This document shows, piece by piece, positions 8,528 to 17,200 of a DNA stretch of 64,000 nt (its first letter is position 1; the number at the start of each line of letters is the position of its first letter). The notes under the pieces are model-generated. The model saw nothing but the letters and a program-made list of their open reading frames with translations. It did not search any database and had not been told where the DNA came from. Source of the DNA: an uncultured Spirochaetales bacterium (lineage in GTDB: Bacteria > Spirochaetota > Spirochaetia > Sphaerochaetales > Sphaerochaetaceae); the NCBI GenBank assembly GCA_944388965.1, contig CALXKL010000004.1:124001-188000 (forward strand), in the 5' to 3' direction. The position numbers were made by a program, and so were the translations under genes.

Positions 8528-10321
8528 ATGTCAGGACTGATAGAATCGACGCTGCTTCCCATGAGAAGCATCGCGTCCGTCGACTTCCACGAGTTCCACA
8601 TCTCGAACAGAGGCTTGTGGGACAATCTGCCGGAGGACATCGTCAAGGACGTCCTCCAGAAGGCCGACTCGGGTGACGTCATATCCGGCGCCTACCTTCC
8701 GTTGTCGCTGTTCAGGCTCTTCAGGAAGACCGGGGACCGCGTCTCCTTCGAGAAGGTCTACTTCGACAAGCGGCGGATCCTCGGCGACCTGGTCATCGCG
8801 GAGTGTATCGGAAACGACGGACGCTTCATCGAGAAGATCGAGGAGGCCGTCTGGGCGCTGCTTTCGGAGCCGGCATGGGTCATACATGCCCACAACAGCT
8901 ACATACGCGACACGGAACAGCTGGACGCCCCTCTTCTGGAGCGTCCCGTGCTCGACCTGTTCGCCTGCGAGACGGGAGAAATCCTTGCACTGACCAGATG
9001 CGTGCTCTCCGGCCGCCTGTCTCCGGTCATCGAGAAGGACATCGAGCATGCCCTGTACACGAGGATCGTCCTGCCATACATCAACGACAGCTTCTGGTGG
9101 ATGGGTGGATGCGGACCGCTGAACAACTGGTCGCCCTGGTGCACCCAGAACGTGCTGATCGCCGCGCTCTCCCTGGACAGGCTGGACGAGAGGGAGCGCT
9201 TCAAGGTCATCAGGCAGGCGACGACGACACTGGATTCGTTCATGGCCTCCTACGGAGACGACGGAGGCTGCGACGAAGGGGCCAGCTACTACCATGCGGC
9301 GGCCCTCGCCCTCTTCGGGGCGCTTGTGGTGCTGGAGAAGGCATGCGGCGTGCCGTTCGACGGGCTGTGGAACGACAGGAAGCTGAAGGCCATGGCCTAC
9401 TTCGTCGAGGCCGTGCATGTGGATGACGACATCTACCTGAACTACGCCGACTGCTCGCCCAAGGCGGGACGGCTCAAGGCCAGGGAATACCTGTTCGCGA
9501 AGATGACGGGTCTGGAGGACATGATGCACCATGCCGCACTGGACTACATGGCCACCGGCTGGAGAGAGGAGGACAACGACTACAACCTCTTCTACAAGCT
9601 CCTTGGTCTGGCCTGTCATGACGGAATCGAGCGCGAGGCGGCAAGGGACGTCTCCTTCCACAAGCCTGCATTCATGTACTTCGGCAAGACCCAGATGGGC
9701 ATATGGCGCCACGAGGGGATCACGTTCTCCATCAAGGGAGGATGCAACGGCGAGAGCCACAACCATAACGACGTGGGCTCTCTCATCCTGTATGATGGAG
9801 TGAAGCCGCTTCTGATCGACATCGGCGTGGAGACCTACACGAAGACGACGTTCTCGCCCATGCGCTACACGCTCAAGCCGATGCAGAGCGGCTACCACAA
9901 CCTGGTCAACTTCCCTCCGATCGAACAGAAGGACGGCGAGGACTTCAAGGCCGGCGATGTGCATATGGACGAAGGCGGAGCTCATCTGAACCTCACAGGG
10001 GCATACCCGTGCGACGACAGGCTGAAGCGTTATGAACGCAGCGTGTCTTTCGACTGGCCGCAGCGGACCATCTCCATCACGGAGGACTTCGAGTGCGGCG
10101 TCCCGGCGGTGCTCACGCTGGTGAGCCAGGAGAAGCCTTCGCCACAGTGCGGCAGGATCGTCTACGACAGCTTCACAATAGAGCTGGAAGGTCCGTCGGA
10201 AGCGACCGTGGAGCCGTTCCCCGTCACCGATGAGCGGCTGAGGAAGGCCTGGCCGGACATGCTCTACAGGACGCTCGTCGTCCTGGAAGGGAGCACGACA
10301 TGGAAGATACACGTGAAGTGA
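8528..10321 (+). CDS. Heparinase II/III-family polysaccharide lyase
   Basis: A 597-residue protein. The N-terminal ~380 residues look like the alpha-toroid of heparinase II/III lyases, with FWWMGGCGPLNNWSPWCTQN and CDEGASYYHAA. The C-terminal beta-sandwich begins around GGCNGESHNHNDVGSLILY and the DIGVETYTK segment, where family active-site His and Tyr residues usually lie. The family cleaves uronate linkages in heparan sulfate, alginate or related polymers by beta-elimination. No signal peptide is seen, so it would act on imported oligosaccharides together with GH88. The start lies 1 nt after the GH88 stop codon, indicating tight coupling. The exact polymer is not deducible. Confidence 0.85.
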   Translation: MSGLIESTLLPMRSIASVDFHEFHISNRGLWDNLPEDIVKDVLQKADSGDVISGAYLPLSLFRLFRKTGDRVSFEKVYFDKRRILGDLVIAECIGNDGRFIEKIEEAVWALLSEPAWVIHAHNSYIRDTEQLDAPLLERPVLDLFACETGEILALTRCVLSGRLSPVIEKDIEHALYTRIVLPYINDSFWWMGGCGPLNNWSPWCTQNVLIAALSLDRLDERERFKVIRQATTTLDSFMASYGDDGGCDEGASYYHAAALALFGALVVLEKACGVPFDGLWNDRKLKAMAYFVEAVHVDDDIYLNYADCSPKAGRLKAREYLFAKMTGLEDMMHHAALDYMATGWREEDNDYNLFYKLLGLACHDGIEREAARDVSFHKPAFMYFGKTQMGIWRHEGITFSIKGGCNGESHNHNDVGSLILYDGVKPLLIDIGVETYTKTTFSPMRYTLKPMQSGYHNLVNFPPIEQKDGEDFKAGDVHMDEGGAHLNLTGAYPCDDRLKRYERSVSFDWPQRTISITEDFECGVPAVLTLVSQEKPSPQCGRIVYDSFTIELEGPSEATVEPFPVTDERLRKAWPDMLYRTLVVLEGSTTWKIHVK

Positions 10322-10343
10322 GAGGAGAAAGGAGAACAGCGAA

Positions 10344-11120
10344 ATGAGAATCGAGATAGTCAGGAACGGAGAGGCGATCGCCTCCAGCGAACAGGAAAGG
10401 GAGACCTACCTGGTCTTCCAGCAGGAGTACCAGGAAGGCGACAGGATCGTCTTCACACCCGAAGGCAGCGGCTTCGTCACGCTCCAGTTCGATGCGGTGC
10501 TCGGCCGCTCGACGCTGTACAGCGACGGGAGCCCGTTCACAATGGACATCCCCTTCGGGCAGAAGCACGACTGCTACCAGGAGTCCGTGTTCAAGGGGGC
10601 GATGCACTTCCTGTGGGTCAGGAAGGCCTACGAGTGGGAGCACGGGTGCTACCGCAACCTTGCACTCAACCCCTACGACTGCCACGAGAACACGGCCCTC
10701 TTCCCTCATTCGAAGGCCAACATCGAGACCAGAGGCGAGTCCGTGTTCGCCTCTCGCAACGCGATCGACGGAATCGTGGCCTCCAACTGGCATGGACTGT
10801 GGCCCTGGTCCAGCTGGGGCATCAACAGGGATCCGCAGGCGAAGCTGACGCTGGAGTTCGGACGCAACGTGAAGACGGACAGGATCATCCTCTACACACG
10901 TGCCGACTTCCCGCACGACGCATGGTGGATCGAAGGTACATTCGCCTTCTCGGATGGAAGCGAGCTCGTGGTTAAGCTGGAGAAGAAGGACGGACCGCAG
11001 GAGTTCACCTTCCAGGAGAAGACCATCAGCTGGCTGACGCTGGACAGGCTGATCAAGGCGGACGACCCGTCCCCCTTCCCCGCCCTGATCCAGATCGAGG
11101 TCTACGGAAAGGACGCATGA
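10344..11120 (+). CDS. Discoidin (F5/8 type C)-like carbohydrate-binding protein
   Basis: A 258-residue protein without signal peptide or membrane segments. Residues ~115-255 read like a galactose-binding/discoidin fold: NAIDGIVASNWHGLWPWSSW, then LTLEFGRNVKTDRIILYTRA, then a final beta-strand QIEVYG. This is the usual 'substitution-marks-the-ligand-loop' pattern of CBM32-type domains. The N-terminal ~110 residues form an unassigned beta-rich part. It is the last gene of the kinase-lyase operon, 22 bp after the lyase, with GGAGAAAGGAGAACAGCG before the start. Similar domains often bind sugars. A catalytic role is not evident. Confidence 0.6.
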   Translation: MRIEIVRNGEAIASSEQERETYLVFQQEYQEGDRIVFTPEGSGFVTLQFDAVLGRSTLYSDGSPFTMDIPFGQKHDCYQESVFKGAMHFLWVRKAYEWEHGCYRNLALNPYDCHENTALFPHSKANIETRGESVFASRNAIDGIVASNWHGLWPWSSWGINRDPQAKLTLEFGRNVKTDRIILYTRADFPHDAWWIEGTFAFSDGSELVVKLEKKDGPQEFTFQEKTISWLTLDRLIKADDPSPFPALIQIEVYGKDA

Positions 11121-11127
11121 GGAGCTG

Positions 11128-11154
11128 CAGGAGACCGGTCCTTCCGGTCTCCTG
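11128..11154 (+). terminator. Hairpin at the end of the glycosaminoglycan operon
   Basis: A perfect 11-bp stem (CAGGAGACCGG / CCGGTCTCCTG, 5-nt loop) starts 7 nt after the stop of the discoidin-like gene. It has no T-run, so it may act as a weak terminator or 3' stabiliser. Confidence 0.55.
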
Positions 11155-11166
11155 CCGTCAAAGCCG

Positions 11167-11928
11167 ATGAGACGACTCATAGTCGGAGACATACATGCCC
11201 GCTACGAAGCGCTGAGGACAGTGCTCGAGATGGCCTCGTTCGATCCTGACGAGGACATCCTCTACAGTACCGGGGACCTGTGCGACAGGGGCAGGGAGCC
11301 GGTCGAGACGCTGGAGTTCCTCTCATCTCTGCCAGGCTTCCGCCCTGTTCTGGGCAACCACGACATCTGGCTTGAGCTGTTCCTCCTGACAGGGGAGGTC
11401 GACGTCGACTGGCTGTACAACGGGGGAGTCGATACAATCCGCCGTCTTTCTTCGGGTCTATCAAAGAGGAGAACGGAGGAACTCGGCCGCTGGCTGTCAT
11501 CATTCCCCGTCATAAGGCTTGAAGAAGACGACATCATAGTGCATGGCGGCCCCGGGCCATGCCGCAGCATGGCCGAGGTGGAGCGTCTGGCGGCGATGCG
11601 ACGTCCCTCCCCGTTCAGAATCGGCAATGCCGATGAAAGGAGCCTTTTCGGCATCTTATGGGACAGGGACTACCTCTTCAGCGCAATGGAGAGCGAGAGG
11701 TATGAGGTGCCTTCAAAATACATGAAGGTGCATTACGACCTCGTCCCACCGCTGGAGACGGAGAGGACCATCTGGAGCGGACACACGCAGCTGATAGGCA
11801 CGGCACGTCCGTTCATCGCGCCTTCATACCACCTGGTCGCAATCGACACCGGAGCCGGAAGCGGACTGGGAAAGCTCACGCTCATGGACATGGATACACG
11901 CCAGATGTGGCAAAGCGGCATCGGATAG
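11167..11928 (+). CDS. Metallophosphoesterase, serine/threonine phosphatase-like
   Basis: A 253-residue calcineurin-type phosphoesterase. Metal-binding motifs are in order: GDIHARYEAL (7-16), GDLCDRGREPVETLEFL (~37-53), GNHDIWL (~63-69), and later VHGGPG (~126) and SGHTQL. The family includes PrpA/PrpE phosphatases and ApaH diadenosine tetraphosphatase, and the substrate cannot be fixed. Its start follows the operon hairpin by 12 nt without a clear ribosome site, so it may be read through from the preceding operon. Confidence 0.85.
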   Translation: MRRLIVGDIHARYEALRTVLEMASFDPDEDILYSTGDLCDRGREPVETLEFLSSLPGFRPVLGNHDIWLELFLLTGEVDVDWLYNGGVDTIRRLSSGLSKRRTEELGRWLSSFPVIRLEEDDIIVHGGPGPCRSMAEVERLAAMRRPSPFRIGNADERSLFGILWDRDYLFSAMESERYEVPSKYMKVHYDLVPPLETERTIWSGHTQLIGTARPFIAPSYHLVAIDTGAGSGLGKLTLMDMDTRQMWQSGIG

Positions 11929-11954
11929 CCACCGGACATCGGCAGGATGCATGC

Positions 11955-13223
11955 TCATGGCCGGAGCGAAGTCAGAGGAAGGACGAACACACCATCCTCT
12001 CGCCTTAGTGGCGCAGGTGCAGTACCTGAGACGATTGCAAGGAATTCGGGTTTCCGTTCCAGTTTCGATGCTACTTTCAGCAGACTCCTGGCTGCACCGT
12101 CCACGACATTCTCGTAGCCGAGCTTGATCTCGACAAGGGCATAGCGGCCATCATCAAGGACGATGACGGCATCCACTTCATCATTGTCATAGTCCTGGTA
12201 ATGGTACAGCTGTCCACCCAGGGCCTGTGCATATATCCGCAGATCATGCTCAGCCAGACTCTCGAACAGAAAGCCCAGGAACCGCAGGTCCTTCAACAGG
12301 TTCTTCTCGTTCGCACCGACAACTGCAGCAGGAATCGAAGAATCGCAGAAATGGCGTTTTGCTCCGATCTTCAGGCGCGTACGTGACCTGAATGTCGGAG
12401 AATATGCCAGCTGATCGTCAAGAAGGAACATGTCATTCAGGATATCCAGATACCTTGTGACAGTCTCATCATCAAGGGGACGGCTGTTGATGGAAGCATC
12501 ACCAGCCAGAGTGGATACGGAACAGACCGTACTCTCGTTCCTGGCAAGCGAATACACGAACCTGCGGAACTTCTGCCTGTCGACTCTGGCGTTATCAGAC
12601 AACTTGTCCAGCTCACTCGTGTAGATCCTCTCCACATAGTCCTTCGGTATCAGAGAGGAATCCGGAACATCGAGGTTTCCAGGCCAGCCTCCTCTTATTA
12701 TGAAATGGATGATTTCGGCAAGGGACACTTTCCTCATGGTACCGGATACCCCTTCCCCCTCAAACAGTTCAGACAAGGACACCTGTGCAGAGGAGTCCCC
12801 GGTCTCGAACAGGGTCATGGTAGACATCCTCACTCTTGCGATTCTGCCTGCGCCACTATGTCTTATATCGTTTGCAGCCTTCTTCTGCGGAGGAACCGAC
12901 GAGCCGGTCAGCAGATACAGTCCCCGCTCCCCTCTTCTGGAATCGCATTCGGACCGTGTCATGTCCCAGACTTCCGGCATCAACTGCCATTCGTCGATGA
13001 GCCGTGGACTTTCCCCTGCGAAGACAAGGGACGAATCCAGTCTGGCAAGGGCCAGAGGATCAGGTTCCCCGGGACGTCTTGTGAAATAGAAGGCGCTTTT
13101 CGCCCTCTGTTCACACGTCATCGTCTTTCCTGTCCATTTCGGTCCTTCGAGAAGCACCGCTCCGAAAGTCTTGAGCAATACATCAAGTTTCGGATCTATC
13201 AGCCTGGCAAGATACCCGTTCAT
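11955..13223 (-). CDS. AAA ATPase with DUF4143 domain
   Basis: A 422-residue protein. The N-terminal AAA_14-type ATPase has Walker A GPKWTGKT (about residues 27-34) and a Walker B-like LIDEWQL. The C-terminal DUF4143 region contains FESLAEHDLRIYAQALGGQL and the EIKLGYE motif, which resembles a PD-(D/E)XK-like core. Such proteins are widespread in anaerobes and have no settled function. ATG 13223 is preferred over the upstream GTG (13241) because a TTGTCG-N17-TATTCT promoter ends 6 nt before it. The -35 lies inside the first of four 23-bp-spaced repeats, suggesting self-regulation. Confidence 0.85.
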   Translation of the reverse strand: MNGYLARLIDPKLDVLLKTFGAVLLEGPKWTGKTMTCEQRAKSAFYFTRRPGEPDPLALARLDSSLVFAGESPRLIDEWQLMPEVWDMTRSECDSRRGERGLYLLTGSSVPPQKKAANDIRHSGAGRIARVRMSTMTLFETGDSSAQVSLSELFEGEGVSGTMRKVSLAEIIHFIIRGGWPGNLDVPDSSLIPKDYVERIYTSELDKLSDNARVDRQKFRRFVYSLARNESTVCSVSTLAGDASINSRPLDDETVTRYLDILNDMFLLDDQLAYSPTFRSRTRLKIGAKRHFCDSSIPAAVVGANEKNLLKDLRFLGFLFESLAEHDLRIYAQALGGQLYHYQDYDNDEVDAVIVLDDGRYALVEIKLGYENVVDGAARSLLKVASKLERKPEFLAIVSGTAPAPLRREDGVFVLPLTSLRP

Positions 13224-13229
13224 GGATCC

Positions 13230-13258
13230 AGAATAGCACACCGGTCATAAACCGACAA
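13230..13258 (-). promoter_or_regulatory. Promoter of the DUF4143 ATPase gene
   Basis: On the minus strand: TTGTCG (13258-13253), a 17-bp spacer, TATTCT (13235-13230), then 6 nt to the ATG. The -35 hexamer is the core of repeat unit 1. No Shine-Dalgarno is visible. Confidence 0.6.
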
Positions 13259-13334
13259 TATTTGGAATATAAAACCGACAATATTTGAAACTATCAACCG
13301 ACAGGATTTGGGCACTTCAACCGACAGAATTTGG
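13250..13334. repeat. Four direct repeats with exact 23-bp period
   Basis: Units AACCGACANNATTTGR start at 13250, 13273, 13296 and 13319. Each has a 16-bp conserved core and a 7-bp variable spacer. Only the two middle bases and the final base vary. On the ATPase-coding strand each unit reads YCAAATNNTGTCGGTT. They end at the ATPase promoter, so they look like operators or iteron-like binding sites for the ATPase or a partner. Confidence 0.85.
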
Positions 13335-13393
13335 CATTTCGGGCCACTGCACAATCATATGGTGTTTTTCCTTGTAACGCCGCGTGGAAAGCC

Positions 13394-13799
13394 CTATAAA
13401 TTCATGAACTGTGCGGGGGTCATGATTCTAGGCGCCCTGATCCCAGATTCAAGAAAGTCCTCCTAATCGCCAGTCAGCAATATGTCCACATCGGCCTGAA
13501 TGGCAGCTCTTGGAATCGGACGGTCAAGACAATCTCTGATCAAGTCCTCCTTACTGTCCACGTCATCAGATACGGGAACAACATCAAGAACATGAAGCGC
13601 TGCGGCAAGAAAATCGGTCAAGCGCTTCGATTCTGGCAGGGAACTTACGGTAGAAAACTCTTTTCATCTCATCAATGTTCTGTTCGCAGACAACTGCATG
13701 ATGAGGAAACGAAACAGCTTTCACGTATGCCTTGAATGGAATGCTGTTCGAAAAGAGGGTGGCGGAGATAAGAATATTCGTGTCGACCAGGATCTTCAC
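13394..13799 (-). pseudogene. Degraded PIN-domain (VapC-like) toxin gene
   Basis: The intact first ~60 codons read MKILVDTNILISATLFSNSI, with the PIN Asp in VDTN. After FPARIEALDRF (about 13621) the frame breaks. PIN homology continues in another frame: DFLAAALHVLDVVP, then DCLDRPIPRAAIQADVDIL, then LLTGD. That frame has an in-frame TAG exactly where PIN proteins carry a residue after TGD. Past the TAG comes EDFLESGIRAPRIMTPAQFM and a stop at 13394-13396. Two lesions, a frameshift and a nonsense codon, mean the toxin is dead. Its start overlaps the antitoxin stop by 4 nt. Confidence 0.85.
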
Positions 13800-14065
13800 C
13801 TGGACTCATCCTCTTTTCTCATTTCCGAAATGAGATTGGCCACATCCTCGTCCGTTTCAAGTCCAGCTTTTCCTGATTCTCCTTTCATTTCCTGCTGAAG
13901 CACCTGCATGGCATATACTGCGGAATTTACGATACGGACCGTATTGCCATCCACAATGAACGACACCCTGTCGCCATTGGAAACTCCGAGAACGTTTCTC
14001 ACATCCTTCGGGATGGTAACCTGTCCTTTAGCCATCACTTTTGCATTATCAATGAAAACAGTCAT
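13796..14065 (-). CDS. AbrB/MazE-like antitoxin (SpoVT-AbrB domain)
   Basis: An 89-residue protein. The N-terminal swapped-hairpin AbrB domain includes KGQVTIPKDVRNVLGVSNGD (about residues 12-31). A flexible acidic C-terminus (ETDEDVANLISEMRKEDESR) is typical of the toxin-neutralising tail. It is the first gene of a toxin-antitoxin pair and overlaps the broken PIN toxin by 4 nt. ATG 14065 is chosen over the in-frame TTG at 14071, with GGAGG 10 nt upstream. Such antitoxins repress their own promoter, and a 7-bp inverted repeat upstream (14094-14111) is the likely operator. Confidence 0.85.
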   Translation of the reverse strand: MTVFIDNAKVMAKGQVTIPKDVRNVLGVSNGDRVSFIVDGNTVRIVNSAVYAMQVLQQEMKGESGKAGLETDEDVANLISEMRKEDESR

Positions 14066-14093
14066 CGGCAATCATCCTCCATCTCGCAGGAAA

Positions 14094-14111
14094 AGTAGGG
14101 ATAACCCTACT
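14094..14111. promoter_or_regulatory. Inverted-repeat operator of the toxin-antitoxin pair
   Basis: AGTAGGG-ATAA-CCCTACT, perfect 7-bp arms, lies 29 bp upstream of the antitoxin ATG next to a TATTCT-like -10 on the minus strand. It is probably bound by the AbrB-type antitoxin. Confidence 0.55.
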
Positions 14112-14149
14112 AATAGAATAGATAAAAACACCAAAAAGGCAAGAGCTTC

Positions 14150-14191
14150 GTTCAAACGTAAAACCTCCCCGGACGTTTCCATCCGAGGAGG
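14150..14191 (-). terminator. Terminator of the pyruvate:ferredoxin oxidoreductase gene
   Basis: A 10-bp stem (14164-14173 with 14182-14191, one G-U pair, 8-nt loop). Read on the minus strand it is followed by TTTTACGTTT. It lies 36 bp after the stop codon. Confidence 0.75.
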
Positions 14192-14226
14192 CTTAGGGTT
14201 TAGTCAAACCTCAGGCCGCGTACGGC

Positions 14227-17200
14227 TTAGAGGATCTCGCCCATGACCGCACCGGTCTTCTCGTAGAAGGCCAGGCGCTCCTTCGCATCCGCAGCCGCCT
14301 TTGCGAACAGCTCATCGGCATGCGCAGGATTGGTCTTGTACAGCGAGGAGTAGCGGACCTCGCCCTTGATGAAGTCGACATAGTCGGATGTTGCAGGCTT
14401 GGTCTCCCAAGTGAACTTCTTGCCCTGCTCTGCTTCAGGATTGAAGCGGTACAGCGGCCAGTATCCGGCCTCGACTGCCTTCTTCGCCTCGACCTGCGAG
14501 TATCTCATGTTGATACCGTGGTTGATGCATGGTGCGTAGCAGAAGACGATGGACGGTCCCTTGTAGGCGACAGCCTCCTGGAGGCACTTCTGGGCCTGCA
14601 GTCTGTTGTAGCCGAGGGCGCAGGAAGCGACATACACATAGCCGTAGCTCATGCACATGAAGCCCATGTTCTTCTTTCCAAGCTTCTTTCCGGAGTTGGC
14701 GAACTTCGCGACTGCGGAGATCGGCGTGGACTTGGAAGCCTGTCCACCGGTGTTGGAGTAGACCTCGGTATCGAGGACGAGGATCGTCACGTTCTTGCCG
14801 GAGGCCAGCACGTGGTCGACACCGCCGTATCCGATATCATAGGCCCATCCGTCACCGCCGATGATCAGGACGTTCTTCTCTGCGAAGTAGTCCTGCAGCT
14901 CGACGATCTTGTCCAGGAGAGCCTGGCTCTCTGCATCACAGGCCTTCTCCTTTGCAAGAACAGCCTGCAGCTCGTTCTGAGCCGTGATGGAGGCCTCGCT
15001 CATGTCATCCCACAGACCGTAGCACTTCTCGATGGCGGCCTTCAGCTCGGCAGAGCAGCCCTTCGCCATGAGAGCGTCGCACTTGGCCTTCAGCAGGCCC
15101 CTGTTGGAATCGATTGCAAGGCGCATTCCCAGACCGTACTCGGCGTTGTCCTCGAACAGGGAGTTGCCCCATGCCGGTCCACGTCCATCGGCCCTCTTGG
15201 TGTAGGGGATCGTGGGATAGGTTCCGGAGTAGATCGAGGAACATCCGGTCGCGTTGGCGATGACGGCCCTCTCTCCACAGATCTGGGACAGCATCTTGAC
15301 GTACGGGGTCTCGCCGCATCCGGCACAGGCGCCGCTGAACTCGAACAGAGGCTGCTTGAACTGCAGGCCCTTGACCGTGTTCATGTTCAGTCCGTCGAGG
15401 TTGTCGTAGGTCAGGCTCTCGAAGAACTCGGCGTTCTGGACCTCTCCAGCCGCCCTCTCCTTCTCGACGTCGACCATCTCGAGCGCCTTCTCCTTGGCAG
15501 GGCAGGCCTCGACACAGACTCCGCATCCCTGGCAGTCCTCTGTGTAGACCTGGATCTTGAACAGCAGATCCCTGTCGTTCTTCGTGTTGGACTTGATAGC
15601 CTTGAACGTCTCGGGAGCCTTCTCCATGTCGGCAGGTGTGATCTGCTTTGCCCTGATGGCGGCATGAGGACAGGACTGGACGCACTGGTTGCACTGGATA
15701 CACTTCGAGGAATCCCAATGCGGGACGAAGGCTGCGACGCCTCTCTTCTCCAGCTTTGCGGTTCCGGAAGGCAGCGTGCCGTCGAAGCTCATGCAGGAGA
15801 CGGGGATGTCGTTGCCCTTGAGGTGCATGATCGGCTCGATGTTGTGCTTTGCGAAGTCGGATGCATCGTCCGGGATGAGCTTCTTGGGCTCGAGGCTCTT
15901 GGTGATGGTCGCGGGGATCTTGACCTCGACGAGGGCCTCGCTGGCACCGTCGATTGCAGCCCAGTTCTTGTTGACGACGTCCTCGCCCTTCTTGAGGAAG
16001 GTCTTCTTGACGTACTTCTTGATCAGGTCGATCGCCTCATCCTCGGGAAGGACGCCGCAGATCTTGAAGAAGGCGGCCTGCATGACCGTGTTGATCCTCG
16101 TTCCAAGACCGGCCTTCTGTGCGATGGCCAGGGCGTTGATGTTGTAGAAGCGGATCTTCCTGTTGATGATGATCTCCTGGTCATGGCGAGGCAGGTGCTC
16201 GAAGACGACATCGGACGGGATGGCGCTGTTGAGCAGGAAGACGCCGCCCTCCTTCAGGGTGTCGAGCATCGCATAGCGGCCGATGTATGCCGGGTTGTGG
16301 CAGGCAACGAAGTCGGCATGGTCGATGAGCCAGGGCATGTCGAGGTTGCCCTCGCCGAACCTGAGGTGGCTGATCGTGATTCCGCCGGACTTCTTCGAGT
16401 CGTAGGCGAAGTATGCCTGCGCGTTCATGTTCGTGTTGTCGCCGATGATCTTGATGGAGTTCTTGTTTGCACCGACCGTACCATCGGAACCCAGACCGTA
16501 GAACATGCAGCTGACGACTCCCTTCGGGGTGACGTCGATGATGTCGTTGACGGGGATCGACTTGTGGGTGACATCGTCGTTGATGCCGACCGTGAAGCCA
16601 TGGAACGCATCCTTGCTGGCAAGGAAGTCATAGACGGCCTTGGCGTGGCTGGGGGTGAAGTCCTTGGAGGACAGGCCATAGCGTCCGCCGATGACCTTGA
16701 TTCCCGTGCGCCCCTGGTCGTTGAGAGCGGCCACGACGTCGAGGAAGAGAGGCTCGCCGAGGCTTCCCGGCTCCTTCGTCCTGTCCATGACGGCGATCCT
16801 CTTGACGGATGCGGGGATGGCGGAGACGAATGCACTGGCGGAGAACGGGCGATAGAGGCGCACCTTCAGGACACCGACCTTTCCACCATGCTGGTTGATG
16901 TAGTCGACGGCCCACTCGAAGGTGTCGGCACCAGAACCCATGACGACCACGACATCGGTGGCGTCGGCGGCTCCGACATAGTCGAAGAGGTGGTACTGCC
17001 TGCCGGTCAGCGCGGCGACCTTGTCCATGTACTTTTGGACGATCGCGGGCACTTCGTCATAGTACTTGTTGGAGGACTCGCGGCCCTGGAAGTAGACGTC
17101 CTCGTTCTGGCTGGCGACGTGGATCTGCGGCTTCTCAGGCTTCTGGGCCCTGTCGCGGAAGCGCTTGACCAGCTTCTCGTCCACGAGGGTGCGTATATCG

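Noticed and set aside
8531-10312. Long minus-strand frame opposite the heparinase-type gene
   Set aside because: Antisense shadow in a GC-rich gene. The plus-strand protein has clear family motifs and operon continuity.
13250-13334. Possible CRISPR array
   Set aside because: Spacers are only 7 bp, the period is an exact 23 bp, and no cas gene is nearby. A promoter operator is the better reading.
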